From assembly GCF_002005105.1 (NCBI RefSeq), contig NZ_MSCV01000038.1, positions 1 through 64,000 on the forward strand: a stretch of DNA of 64,000 nucleotides. The letters run 5' to 3'. The stretch comes from Methylocaldum sp. 14B. Lineage in GTDB: Bacteria > Pseudomonadota > Gammaproteobacteria > Methylococcales > Methylococcaceae. The notes below the pieces were generated by a model. The model did no database searches, had not been told where the DNA came from, and was given only the letters and a program-made list of their open reading frames with translations. This document shows positions 45,454-54,462 of this stretch, in pieces. How positions within the stretch are numbered: position 1 is the stretch's first letter; every line of letters starts with the position of its first letter. The position numbers and the translations under genes are program-made.

Positions 45454-45555
45454 AGAGGGTCTCCGAGTTGCTCGGCGGCGAGTGTGCCCAAGGCGGCACG
45501 CAAAGTGCGAACAAAAACCCTTGTATGCTCTAAAAAGGGTTTTACGGATGGCTTG
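45423..45555. repeat. Diverged leader repeat, copy 2
   Basis: Counterpart of 33281-33410, with the same ordered blocks (AACAGAAAAGCGC, GGCGGCGAGT-TGCCCAA, AAAACCCTTGT, AAAGGGTTTT, GATGGCTT). It overlaps the start of the RAQPRD gene and lies upstream of the proximal transfer operon. Confidence 0.7.
45513..45543. terminator. Hairpin in leader copy 2
   Basis: Arms AAAAACCCTT and AAGGGTTTT (45513-45522 and 45535-45543) form the same symmetrical stem as in leader copy 1. The following T-run is short, so terminator strength is less certain. Confidence 0.5.
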
Positions 45556-45780
45556 ACCATCAGTCGAACCTCCCGTCGAACCCGATTAAAATGAAATGAA
45601 TTGGCGGGATTAACCTCATTCCCGCAACATCGAAGACTTGGGCTGCAAAGCCGTCCGTCCGACCCAGACTGCGTCCACGGCGCCAACGGGTCCGCGACCA
45701 TCTACTCAACCTAAATGTACGCAGCCATTGGGCAAATGCCGCACCAAGGCTAGCGAATTGCCGTAAATGGGAGGAACTCC

Positions 45781-46707
45781 ATGCGCGAGGAGACTGAAGC
45801 GCCTACTACATTGTCCGCTTTGGTGGAAGCCTATTGCCGGGAAGTCGTCTTGAGCCCGGGATCGATCCGCAACTACCGCATCACCGCCCGCGTATTCAAG
45901 CGGGATACAGGCGTCGATGAATTAAGCAAGATTGACAAGAATCTCGTCATCGCGTGGCGGGACACTGTCCTTCAGCGGGTCACTGTGGTGACGTGGAACA
46001 GTTATCTTACATACCTCAGAATCGCATTCTCCTTTGCGGTTCGCTCGGGATGGATCGAGCATAACCCGTTTCAATACGTCAAACAGCTTGGAGCCTGGAA
46101 GAAGCGCAAAAAGACAGTGCCCGATGAGGTAACGCGCCGAGCCATCCGTTTGCTGCAAGAACCCGACGAGCCGATCAAACCGGGCTGGTTTTGGGTTATC
46201 GTTGTTCGCCTTCTTTTCTTTACCGGCATGCGTGCCCGGCAATTGACTGCCCTACGTTGGAACCACATCGACTTCACACACAAGACCATGCTGTTGGCAG
46301 TCGAAGGCAGCAAGACGAAACGCGAGTGGATCATCCCGATCCCGCCAGACTGTGTGGACGATTTACTGTATCTTCGCAACCGAACGCTCAGAGTCAATCC
46401 AAACGCAGTAACGCTTCACCACCAGGTATTTCGCATTCAACTCTTCAACCGGGAGTACAAAGGCCAGGAATTAACGACAGATCAGGTAAGCGGTTTTTTT
46501 CGGCGCCTATCCGAGACCTTGGGCGCACGCATTACATCGCGACGTCTGCGCCATACGATGGCGACGAAACTCGCCCAAGGCCAGCAACCGGACCTTAAGT
46601 CGTTTCAATATCTCCTGGGTCATACCCGCCTGCGAACGACCTTGGAGTATGTCGAGCCGGAAATGGGGCAACTGCGATCCGTGCTGACCAGGCTGCGCCT
46701 GGATTAG
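45781..46707 (+). CDS. int: Tyrosine recombinase / phage-type integrase
   Basis: 308 residues with GGAGGAA-type binding site upstream. An N-terminal SAM-like core-binding domain (about 10-105) precedes the catalytic domain with Arg in FTGMRARQLTALRW, the HxxR-like RRLRHTMATKLA, His in YLLGHTRLRTT and nucleophile Tyr in LEYVEPE. It points toward a tRNA-Thr 3' half 80 bases downstream, the usual position for an integrase and its att site. It is shorter than the integrases of most PFGI-1 elements, so it may have come from another element. Confidence 0.88.
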   Translation: MREETEAPTTLSALVEAYCREVVLSPGSIRNYRITARVFKRDTGVDELSKIDKNLVIAWRDTVLQRVTVVTWNSYLTYLRIAFSFAVRSGWIEHNPFQYVKQLGAWKKRKKTVPDEVTRRAIRLLQEPDEPIKPGWFWVIVVRLLFFTGMRARQLTALRWNHIDFTHKTMLLAVEGSKTKREWIIPIPPDCVDDLLYLRNRTLRVNPNAVTLHHQVFRIQLFNREYKGQELTTDQVSGFFRRLSETLGARITSRRLRHTMATKLAQGQQPDLKSFQYLLGHTRLRTTLEYVEPEMGQLRSVLTRLRLD

Positions 46708-46786
46708 GGGATTTGCCACATCTTGCAAGTACTAAACAGATCTGGTCAAGGTTTTGATACTAGCCGGAAGTCAAAAGGGACCATTG

Positions 46787-46836
46787 ACACATTCGTAATG
46801 TGCGGGTCGTAGGTTCAAATCCTATCACCGGCTCCA
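46787..46836 (+). tRNA. 3' half of a tRNA-Thr (CGT) gene: probable att site
   Basis: The anticodon arm (CACA-TTCGTAA-TGTG, anticodon CGT), the T arm (GTAGG-TTCAAAT-CCTAT), the acceptor strand CACCGGC, discriminator T and an encoded CCA are all present. The 5' half with the D arm is absent. This is the hallmark of an attachment site left by integration into the 3' end of a tRNA gene. The intact tRNA-Thr should lie outside the window. Confidence 0.8.
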
Positions 46837-46924
46837 ACGCCTTACAGGCGCGAGCGCTCTGTTTCTTCGGTTCATCATCGTCCCCGGGACTCCATCCCCG
46901 GGTAACATGCCGGAGAAGGGCGCC

Positions 46925-47560
46925 ATGGCCATCTGTATCACCATCACCAGCACCAAGGGCGGCGTCGGCAAGACCACGCTGACCGCCAATCTCGGCGCCT
47001 ATCTCGCCGATCTCGGCCAGACCGCCCTCCTCGTCGACGCCGATCCCCAACCGACCCTCTCCAGCTTTTTTCCGCTCCGATACCGCGCTCCGGGCGGTCT
47101 CACCCGGCTGATGGTCGAGGCGGCCTGCGAGGACGTGGTCAGCCAGACCACCCTCGACCGCCTCGATCTCGTCTATTCCGACGATCCGGACGGCAAGCTC
47201 CGCGACTGGATCCGCGATGCCGTCGATGGGCGGGTGCGTCTCAAGCACCTCCTCGGCCGTCCGCCGTTTGCCCAGTACGATATCATCCTGATCGACACCC
47301 AGGGCGCGGTCGGTCCTCTCCAGGACGCCGCGGTCGCCGCCGCCGATATCCTCCTCTCCCCTATTCCGCCGGAAATCCTCTCGGCCCGCGAGTTCGTCCG
47401 CGGCACCGTCACCATGCTGGAACGGCTACGGCCCATGGCGTTCCTCGGCGCCCCCATCGGTCCCTTGCGCGGTGTCCTTTACCGCCTGGACCGCTCGCGC
47501 GATGCCCGGCGTTTCGCCGCCGCCCTCGGGCTCGAACCGCTGATCCCTGCCTCCGCGTAG
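46925..47560 (+). pseudogene. parA: ParA/Soj-type ATPase, C-terminally truncated
   Basis: From ATG 46925 (GGAGAAGG upstream) the protein has the deviant Walker A KGGVGKTT, Walker A' LVDADPQPTLS and Walker B ILIDTQGA of ParA proteins found at the tRNA-proximal end of PFGI-1-class elements. Homology continues to YRLDRSRDARRFAAALGL, then the frame ends after 211 codons where relatives continue for roughly 70 more. The gene therefore lost its 3' end. It normally helps maintain the excised circle. Confidence 0.8.
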
Positions 47561-47572
47561 CCGTAGGGTCGG

Positions 47573-47619
47573 ATGTTTGATCGGAGTCTGCGCGGCTAGC
47601 GCAGGTGGAGATCAAACAT
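47573..47619. repeat. Long inverted repeat after truncated parA
   Basis: ATGTTTGATC at 47573-47582 pairs with GATCAAACAT at 47610-47619, enclosing an inner stem TGCGC/GCGCA. GGTCGG and CCGAC flanks extend the symmetry weakly. It may be a REP-like unit or mark the element's broken end; it also could terminate transcription from either side. Confidence 0.5.
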
Positions 47620-47729
47620 AAGGCAACCGACACCGTGTCAAGTCATTGTGGATCCAGGTCCCGATCCCACTATTGGGTCGGGACCGGTCGAACGCGGGCC
47701 GCCGAAGGCAATACTCGTCGCCAATTTTT

Positions 47730-48578
47730 TTACTCCTTTTGGTGACTTGGATGTCCCAAAAGGTTTCGCAAAAATGGCGATGCAATCGGCTTTTCCGCTT
47801 CGAACAGTATGGCTTGCATCGGATAGCGCGTGGGATTTGAGCCATATTCTTTTATCAGCGCCTCCGTCAACGCCTCGGAGATCTCCTCGGGATCGACACC
47901 GCCGCGATCTCGTATTTCTGTGATAACCGGAGTGAACACAAGTGCCCGCGCGAACGCCGCCACGTCCAGAATATCGTGTTCCTTTCGCTCGACCGAGATG
48001 ACGATTCGATCAAAGCCGGCGCGAATCAGCTTTTCTTTGATCGGATCGATTTGATGGCAGGCAACGGGATCGAAGAGGAAACGAGGTGTATCCGACGGAA
48101 AGAATTGTTTCAGCACCTCAAAGCTCAAGCTGGCGAATGGATTGTAATGCTCCGAGTCCCAGACGCGGAGCAAGTACCGCCCTCCGCGCCTCAATGTCCG
48201 GTATGCCTCGCGAAACCCCGCCTCTTTATCGAAGAACATGACCCCAAACTGGCAGACCACCGCATCGAACGCCTCATCGTCGAACGGCAGCGCCGTGGCA
48301 TCCGCGACTTGGAACGCGACCTGCTCGTGAGGGAGAAACTTTTTGCGGGCGGCCTCCATCATGGAATCGCTGATATCGATCGCGGTCAATCGCACGTCCT
48401 TGGCAAGCTCATTACACAAGTGCCGGGTCACGATTCCCGTGCCCGCGGCGATTTCGAGCACGTCACGGACTGATCTTTCCGCTACGCGTCGTGCGGTGTC
48501 GGCTCCATAGTGCTCGAAAAGCACGGGTCCGAGATCCTGATCGTAAGGGGTGACGACATCACCTTCATAACCTGCCAT
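47730..48578 (-). CDS. Class I SAM-dependent methyltransferase
   Basis: 282 residues with the Rossmann-type motifs of UbiE/COQ5-like enzymes: motif I VLEIAAGTGIVTRHL, acidic motif II LTAIDISDSMM, DATALPFDDEAFDAV and motif post-I LRRGGRYLLRVW. The substrate is unknown. The C-terminal half, containing a long helical region, is typical of small-molecule methyltransferases. It faces the broken ICE end and is probably host sequence. Confidence 0.85.
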   Translation of the reverse strand: MAGYEGDVVTPYDQDLGPVLFEHYGADTARRVAERSVRDVLEIAAGTGIVTRHLCNELAKDVRLTAIDISDSMMEAARKKFLPHEQVAFQVADATALPFDDEAFDAVVCQFGVMFFDKEAGFREAYRTLRRGGRYLLRVWDSEHYNPFASLSFEVLKQFFPSDTPRFLFDPVACHQIDPIKEKLIRAGFDRIVISVERKEHDILDVAAFARALVFTPVITEIRDRGGVDPEEISEALTEALIKEYGSNPTRYPMQAILFEAEKPIASPFLRNLLGHPSHQKE

Positions 48579-48973
48579 AGATCACTCTCTAGAAAATACA
48601 ACGAAAGGACAAAAAGCGAGTTCAATCGCCCATCTCAGTAGATAAGCGAATACTGATAGTACTACATGTCCTACGACAGGGTGGTTTTCTGGACACAGAC
48701 GGCCTAAAGCAGTCGTTCGTGGGGGCTGGTATTTTTCAGACTGAATGACTGCTGAGGCCGACAATTGGCGGTCATCGCCGTGAACCGTCGACGGACCGAA
48801 ATCTTGAAGAGCGCTGGCCGTATCCAGCGTGTGAATTAATTAACAGACTGAATGGGCTTATCGCCTCATCATAGCAACCGCCTCGATTTGAGGCAGATCT
48901 TACGGTTTGGCCGGTGACATTTACGGTCGGCGATTCAAACCGCCATCTCTCATCAACTTAGGAGGATATTCGC
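48579..48973. other. Intergenic region between divergent genes
   Basis: Contains the promoters of the leftward methyltransferase and the rightward small secreted protein. The sequence CAGACTGAATG occurs at 48737 and again near 48844; its meaning is unknown. No RNA gene recognised. Confidence 0.4.
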
Positions 48974-49444
48974 ATGAAGCACCTGAACAAGTCCCTATTG
49001 GGAGCCATTGGGCTCGGACTGGGGCTGCAGACCGTCGCAGACGCCGCGCAAACGCCCAACTTCTACGAGTGCACCGGCCGGCACGTCAGCCTTACCCTGG
49101 TGGTGGGCAGCCAGGCAGAAGTTGGCATTCTCCCAACGCAAACGACCCTCAATCTGCAATTGGGCGAAAAAAGCTATCGCTTTCAGGAATCGGACATCGT
49201 CACCGAGTCAACCCTGATTGGCGATCTTTGGGAGGTGGTGTTGGAACACATACCGGACCTCCACATTAAACATGCGTCCGTGGTGATTCCATCCGTCTCG
49301 TTGGGAGAGTCGCCGGTCACCTTCAAGAGCCAGCTTATCCTGACCACGGTGAACACGCCGTTCATCCCCACGCCCTTTGAGGGGGTGGTCAATCCTTCCA
49401 AATACATCGATGTCGCCTGCACGGCTTCGATGGTTTATTTTTAG
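48974..49444 (+). CDS. Small secreted protein of unknown function
   Basis: 156 residues from an ATG with GGAGG upstream. The signal peptide (LLGAIGLGLGLQTVADA) is followed by a beta-rich, two-cysteine domain (FYECTGRHVSLTLVVG, YIDVACTASM). No metal, haem or catalytic motif is visible. No family recognised; stand-alone gene. Confidence 0.7.
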   Translation: MKHLNKSLLGAIGLGLGLQTVADAAQTPNFYECTGRHVSLTLVVGSQAEVGILPTQTTLNLQLGEKSYRFQESDIVTESTLIGDLWEVVLEHIPDLHIKHASVVIPSVSLGESPVTFKSQLILTTVNTPFIPTPFEGVVNPSKYIDVACTASMVYF

Positions 49445-50089
49445 GCTGGCTTGCGTCCGAGCGGCGATAGGCGTTCCGGCATCGAGCGGTTGTTGTCGGA
49501 GGCCGCGTTCGAGCCGCTGAGTCTCGACCCGAGGCCATCCGCGGTTCGGCGAGACAATCGAGATTCAGGCCCGTAGTCGCGCGCTGTAAAGTGGCGGCAC
49601 CGGTCGATGATCCGACTGGATAAACCGGATGACGCCTCGCCGCCACTCGGCAAAAACGTCACGGGCAGCGCCTCGTTTGGGGCTGCCCGTGAATCCGCGA
49701 GCACCGAAGTCCGTCCAGAACCCGAACGTTCGGCGGCAGCCTGGTCCGTCTCGGACTCGCCGGTGTTTTTCCGATCCTTTACCTCGACGCTTTGCTGTTT
49801 CAATATTGAATGACGGCCAAGAACGAGCTCCGGAAGTTTGTTTTCGAGTGGGTGGTTTTCGGTCTAATCGGCCATTCACGCTGACCAATACCGGCCTTTC
49901 GCCAATGGCGGCTTTGTTCAGAATCGAAAAGCATACAGGATTAGGAGCCGCTATTCGCCCGATCGCTTAGCACGAGGTCGTCTTACGGCATAACCGCCCT
50001 GAATTAAGCCGCGCCGCGAAGCGGCGTCGGCATGAATGAATAGTTAGGTACCATCCGAACTCACCTGTCCGCTGGAGATTAGCCAACTG
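49445..50089. other. Gene-poor stretch
   Basis: 645 bases with only short overlapping frames in several phases and no recognisable start or domain. It may be a decayed gene, but no family could be assigned. Confidence 0.4.
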
Positions 50090-50692
50090 CTACTGGAGGA
50101 ACTTGAGCAGCCGCTCAGTCACGAGTTCGGTCTCCGCAGCCACGATGTCATGCCCCGCTCTGGGAACGAGTATCGTCTCGACATGCGGCATGAGCGACTC
50201 GACGCGCTCGATTGCTTCGTGAGGGTCGGCCGTTGCTCCGTCGCACTCGCCAAGGATATCGAGCGTCGGTACCTCAATTCGCTGTAAATCCTCGTCGGAC
50301 ATCACTGCCGCCCGCACTGGAGGGAACATCGTGCCGTAGCTCTCCCGCACGAGTAGTATTTCGTCAATTCTCCGATCAAACTCCTCGGGATACTTGACCG
50401 CGATGCTTGGCATGATCCAGCGACAATACTCCTCAAGGGACTCCCGCCGCCCATCTGCAACGGACATCAGGCGTGCAACGAACTCCTGCGGGATGGGCGC
50501 GCCAATCATGACGGGTGCGATCCAAACGAGCTTACTCACCCGTTGAGGTGCATGCAGTGCGTACTCGGCTGAAGCGTAGCAGCCGTACGATTGCCCCGCC
50601 ATTGGGATGCCATTGGTCAAGCCTAGCCCGTCGAGTACGGCATCAAGCCACAGCCGAAGATCGTCGACGCCGCGCACCGGGCGCGTTGGCAC
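50090..50692 (-). pseudogene. Alpha/beta hydrolase lacking its N-terminus
   Basis: The 200-residue open frame has the nucleophile elbow GQSYGCYAS and C-terminal triad parts GECDGA and RAGHDI. Upstream the same frame continues as ALDAIHDEGRS, a conserved piece before the elbow in this family, but a TAG stops it, and the oxyanion HG region is missing. Thus about 70 N-terminal residues are lost or scrambled. A GTG at 50692 could start a short product of doubtful function. Confidence 0.65.
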
Positions 50693-50822
50693 ACTACGGC
50701 CCTCGTCATGGATGGCGTCGAGTGCCTATATGCGAAAACTTGTGACGAGCGGCTGGCGGGACCTAGCAAGACCATTTCGGTCGGTGGTTTCCCCGCTTCG
50801 AAAACGAGATGGCCAAAAGCAG

Positions 50823-52283
50823 TCATTCGAAGCGGCTCATGATCCGCGCCAGTCGCTCAATTGCGGCACCGATCCGGTCCGACCGGATCATTCCGTAGCC
50901 TAAAACCACGCCGTTAGGTGCCGGCTTTTCGACCGAGTATCGCTCGAGGGCATAAAGGCGGATGCCATCCGCCGCCGCTTCCCTGACCAATTCGGTGGCC
51001 GGAATCTCCCGGCTCAGCTTCACCGCCAGGTGCAGGCCCACCGCATCCCCTATTGGCTGCAACCGATCGCCGCCGTGCTGCGACAAGGCATGAAGCAGCA
51101 CCGCGCGCCGCTCTGCGTAGATCTTGCCCATCTTGCGCACATGGCGAGCCAGATGGCCCTCGTCGATGAAGGCCGCCAGGGTGTCCTGAGACGGCGTCGG
51201 ACAATGCCAGTCCGCGCACGCCTTGGCGGCGACGAGTACATCCCGCGCCCAGGGCGGAGCCACCACGAACCCGAGGCGCAGCTCCGGGAACAGGCTCTTG
51301 GAGAAGGTCCCGACATAGCAAACCGAGCCGCTTCGGTCGAGCGTCTGCAATGCATCCAATGGCCGGCCACCCAGGCGAAACTCGCCGTCGTAATCGTCTT
51401 CCACCACTACGGCGCCCCTTTCCTGCGCGAATTCGAGCAGGGCAACTCGGCGCTTCGCGGACAAGGTGATGCCCAGGGGAAACTGGTGGGAGGGTGTGAC
51501 GCAGATCACCCCGGCATCGGCCGGCAGGCAATCGATCCTCAGCCCTTCCTCATCAACCGGGATGGCGGCGATTCTGGCACCAGCGGCGGTAAAGGCATCC
51601 CGCAGCGGCGGATAGCCCGGTTCTTCGACCGCGACCACGGTTCGGCCCGGCGTGACCAGGATGCGGGCCAGCAGGTCAAATGCCTGCTGGGCGCCCGCCG
51701 TGACCACGATTTGTTCCGGCGAACAGGAAACCGCCCGGGCGAAGGAGACGTGTTTGGCGATCGCCGCGCGCAGCGCCGGCCAGCCCTGCGGGTGGTCGTA
51801 GACTGCCGGCGTCTTCGACCAGGCTCTCAGTGCCCTGGCGGACAGGCGCCGCCAGACCGGAAAGGAAAACGCCGATTTGTCGGGCAGCCCGAGCCTGAAG
51901 TCGAAATGGCAGGATTCGACGCCCGCAGGCAGCACCGGCTGAGCCCGGCGCCAGGCTTCGTTCAAACGGCCGTCCGCCCCGGGTTCGCTGGACAGATGAT
52001 GAGCCGGGCGCGGCGAGATGTCGGCCACATAGGTACCGGAACCCGACCGAACGGTCAGATAGCCCTCGCTCAACAATAGCTCGTACGCCGCTACCGCGGT
52101 ATTGCGCGACACACCGATCGCTGCGGCAAATGCCCGGGTCGAAGGCAGTCGCGTACCGGACTGGAGCCGTCCGTCGAGGATCGCCTCCCGCAGCTGGCAA
52201 TACACGGAGCGCAGCAGTTCTCGGGAACCCTTGCGCGGCAGGGTGATGGGTAATTCGAAAAGTGGCTCCATGATTTTTGTCAT
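50823..52283 (-). CDS. MocR/PdxR-family transcriptional regulator (GntR HTH fused to aminotransferase domain)
   Basis: 486 residues. A winged helix of GntR type ([39 protein letters not shown]) is joined by a linker to a class I aminotransferase-like domain with the PLP-binding Lys in [15 protein letters not shown]. These regulators sense PLP or an amino-acid adduct and usually control a divergent gene. The divergent cupin and dehalogenase genes begin 77 bases away, so they are likely targets. ATG 52283 has AAGGA ahead. Confidence 0.9.
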   Translation of the reverse strand: MTKIMEPLFELPITLPRKGSRELLRSVYCQLREAILDGRLQSGTRLPSTRAFAAAIGVSRNTAVAAYELLLSEGYLTVRSGSGTYVADISPRPAHHLSSEPGADGRLNEAWRRAQPVLPAGVESCHFDFRLGLPDKSAFSFPVWRRLSARALRAWSKTPAVYDHPQGWPALRAAIAKHVSFARAVSCSPEQIVVTAGAQQAFDLLARILVTPGRTVVAVEEPGYPPLRDAFTAAGARIAAIPVDEEGLRIDCLPADAGVICVTPSHQFPLGITLSAKRRVALLEFAQERGAVVVEDDYDGEFRLGGRPLDALQTLDRSGSVCYVGTFSKSLFPELRLGFVVAPPWARDVLVAAKACADWHCPTPSQDTLAAFIDEGHLARHVRKMGKIYAERRAVLLHALSQHGGDRLQPIGDAVGLHLAVKLSREIPATELVREAAADGIRLYALERYSVEKPAPNGVVLGYGMIRSDRIGAAIERLARIMSRFE

Positions 52284-52360
52284 TTGTGGTCCTTTTCCGC
52301 TATTACTCGCCGCCTTATTGTGTCCGTACCGTCAGTCACTATTTGGCAAAGGAGCATCTT

Positions 52361-52816
52361 ATGTTAGCAACCGAACCGTTCATCCCGGCAGCCGCGGGCA
52401 ACCATCAGCTGCCGTGGATTTCAGTGGGCCACGGTATTTCCAAGAAGCTGCTGGCCCTGTTTCCCGAGCGCGGCGAATGGGTCACGCTGCTGCGCCTGGA
52501 GCCGGGAGCACGCATCCCCCTGCATCGGCATCAGGGCGAGGTTCACGGCTACCTCCTCAGCGGATGCCGGCGCCTCGATCCGGAGGGACGACTGCTGGGT
52601 CCCGGCGATTACGAGTACGAGCCGGCCGGTCATGTCGACACCTGGACTGCCGAGGGCGATGCCCCCTTCGTGAGTCTGTTTTTCGTGCGCGGCGCGGTCG
52701 AGTACCTCGACTTGGACGGCTCCGTCCTGCGCCGGGAAACGGCCGCCACCAATGCCGAGGAATACCACCGCGCCTGCTCCGAGCAGGGCTTCGTCCCGCT
52801 CGATCTATGTCGTTGA
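52361..52816 (+). CDS. Cupin-domain protein, ChrR-like/dioxygenase-like
   Basis: 151 residues from ATG 52361 with AGGAG upstream. The single cupin domain has a metal-site motif [16 protein letters not shown] (two His, Glu, His) and [15 protein letters not shown]. It resembles small cupins of the ChrR/2,4'-dihydroxyacetophenone-dioxygenase type, which bind Fe or Zn. The gene starts the operon with the haloalkane dehalogenase 38 bases downstream, and is divergent from the MocR regulator. Substrate unknown. Confidence 0.8.
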   Translation: MLATEPFIPAAAGNHQLPWISVGHGISKKLLALFPERGEWVTLLRLEPGARIPLHRHQGEVHGYLLSGCRRLDPEGRLLGPGDYEYEPAGHVDTWTAEGDAPFVSLFFVRGAVEYLDLDGSVLRRETAATNAEEYHRACSEQGFVPLDLCR

Positions 52817-52854
52817 TCGCGGTGGTAACGTTCTCGAGAACAGGAGTGCCGATC

Positions 52855-53757
52855 ATGTTCCCATCCGAGATTTCCGCGGTCGATCATCATCCCCGGAAGC
52901 GCGTATCGGTCCTGGATACCGAGATGAGCTACGTCGATGTCGGCAAAGGCGACCCCATCGTCTTCCTGCATGGCAACCCGACCTGGTCCTACCTCTGGCG
53001 CAACATCATCCCTCACGTCCAGAACCTCGGCCGCTGCCTCGCTCCGGATCTGGTGGGCATGGGCCAGTCGGGCCGTTCGGCTGCGTCGAGCTATCGGTTC
53101 TTCGATCACGCCAACTATCTGGATGCCTGGTTCGAGGCGGTGGGCATCGGTGCTCGGGTGATGCTGGTGGTCCACGACTGGGGCTCAGCCCTGGGCTTCC
53201 ATTGGGCCCGCCGCCACCCGGACCGCGTGCAGGGGATCGCCTACATGGAAGCCCTCGTGCAACCGAGGCTGTGGGCCGATTTCCCTCCGCCGCGGGAGCG
53301 GATCTTCCGCGCCCTCCGCTCGGACGAGGGCGTCAGGATGATCGCGGAGGAAAACTTCTTCGTCGAGACCGTGTTGCCGAAAAGCGTCCTGCGGAGTTTG
53401 ACCAAGGAAGAAATGGAGGCCTACCGTGCCCCTTTCCGCACGCCGGAATCCCGGCGGCCGACGTTGGCATGGGCCCGCGAGTTGCCTATCGATGGCGAGC
53501 CGCGGGACGTCGCCGAAGTGGTCGAAACCTACGGGGCCTGGCTCGCGGCCAGCGATATTCCCAAGCTGTTCATCAACGCGGAACCGGGCGCATTGCTGGG
53601 AGCGCGCGCACGCCGATTCTGCCGGCAGTGGCCGAACCAGACCGAAATCACCGTGCCGGGCATCCATTACCTGCAGGAAGATTCACCCCACGAAATCGGC
53701 GCGGCGCTGGCGCGGTTCGTCGCACGGCTCCGCGCTTTGCCGGCCCCGCGCGTATGA
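52855..53757 (+). CDS. Haloalkane dehalogenase
   Basis: 300 residues from ATG 52855, chosen for CAGGAGTG upstream although the frame is open to 52102. Alpha/beta hydrolase with the dehalogenase signature: [12 protein letters not shown] (halide-binding Asn), nucleophile Asp with flanking Trp in [13 protein letters not shown], acid region INAEPGALL and catalytic His in [10 protein letters not shown]. This is the DhaA/LinB-type layout, hydrolysing carbon-halogen bonds of haloalkanes in the cytoplasm. It probably forms an operon with the cupin gene. Confidence 0.88.
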   Translation: MFPSEISAVDHHPRKRVSVLDTEMSYVDVGKGDPIVFLHGNPTWSYLWRNIIPHVQNLGRCLAPDLVGMGQSGRSAASSYRFFDHANYLDAWFEAVGIGARVMLVVHDWGSALGFHWARRHPDRVQGIAYMEALVQPRLWADFPPPRERIFRALRSDEGVRMIAEENFFVETVLPKSVLRSLTKEEMEAYRAPFRTPESRRPTLAWARELPIDGEPRDVAEVVETYGAWLAASDIPKLFINAEPGALLGARARRFCRQWPNQTEITVPGIHYLQEDSPHEIGAALARFVARLRALPAPRV

Positions 53758-53758
53758 C

Positions 53759-53893
53759 GGAGAGCATCGGCCAGTGTGGGCGGCCTTCCATCTTCTGCTC
53801 CACCAGGAACAAGGTGCCCAGCATGACCAAGGCTATGTGATAGGCATCCCAGCGGCGGACCTGGTAATCGGCCAGAACGCAGAGGATGGGGCC
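53759..53893 (-). pseudogene. Transposase C-terminal fragment (IS701-like)
   Basis: An in-frame leftward stretch reads ADYQVRRWDAYHIALVMLG, TLFLVEQKMEG, resembling the C-terminal DDE-domain end of IS701-type transposases that contain an Arg-Trp-x-x-(H)H motif. No start or catalytic core remains. It abuts the dehalogenase stop codon. Confidence 0.5.
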
Positions 53894-54045
53894 CGAAATA
53901 TGGCGCCGTTGATTTGACTGCATGATCGATTGCTTGTGCCCCGTTAAATCTCGCTGGAGGCGTCTCTTGCTCACTGGGATGTGCCGAGGCATTCGTTCAG
54001 GTTGACCGGTCATGATAAGATGCCTCGTCGACAGTCTCCCGAGCT

Positions 54046-54237
54046 TAGAGCGTTTTCCGGATCGGTGTAAGGGATTCGGATATGTAGGTCGGCAATCCCT
54101 TGCCGACGTATCGGCTCGGCGAAGGGCTTTGTCGGAAGGGTCGCGACTAAAGCGACCGTTTGCGATTGGGAAGGGATTGCCGACCTACGTTCTCCCCTCC
54201 GGGAACGAATCCGTACACCGGGATGGAAAACGCTCTA
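54046..54237. repeat. MITE-like element, copy 1
   Basis: 192 bases ending in inverted repeats TAGAGCGTTTTCC and its complement (54046-54058 and 54225-54237), with TA at the outer edge. Inside are GTAGGTCGGCAATCC and its reverse-oriented counterpart ATTGCCGACCTACG, which can form a long hairpin. The TA boundary recalls IS630/Tc1-type transposition. A related copy is at 59143-59340. Confidence 0.75.
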
Positions 54238-54462
54238 TGCTCATTGGGCTTTCAGCGCATCAGGCTCCCTTTGAGCAGGGCGGGCAGAACAGGTGTCAGG
54301 CGTATAAGTTCAGCGATTACAGCAAGAAACCCGTCGACGATCAGGACACCAGGGACTACCGGGATTCTGGAGGCACCGGGTGGGGACGCTTGCACCCGCC
54401 GGACAGCCATTGACCTCCCGGTCCCACAATACCCTTGATATTGTCTACTCGATCAGCGAAGC

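Larger units (their letters stand above)
29400..47560. mobile_element. Degenerate PFGI-1-class integrative conjugative element
   Basis: The conserved transfer order RAQPRD, PFL_4702, TIGR03750, PFL_4703, PFL_4704, PFL_4705, TIGR03751, PFL_4706, PFL_4709, PFL_4710, PFL_4711 is present, followed further along by a second operon ending in TraG. TraD, the relaxase, PFL_4697 and PFL_4693 genes are missing. The right side has int, a tRNA-Thr half and truncated parA. The left boundary is not defined; no second att copy was found by eye. Confidence 0.75.

Noticed and set aside
29901..46707. A functional, self-transmissible ICE
   Set aside because: The ATPase and two other transfer proteins are broken and no relaxase or coupling protein is present in the window.
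46760..47248. Leftward frame containing EPVIGFEPTTRTL
   Set aside because: That peptide is the antisense translation of a tRNA 3' end, a frequent false prediction; the rest is opposite parA.
52102..52854. Long N-terminal extension of the haloalkane dehalogenase
   Set aside because: The frame is open but overlaps the cupin gene and the MocR regulator; a good ribosome binding site and the family start are at 52855.
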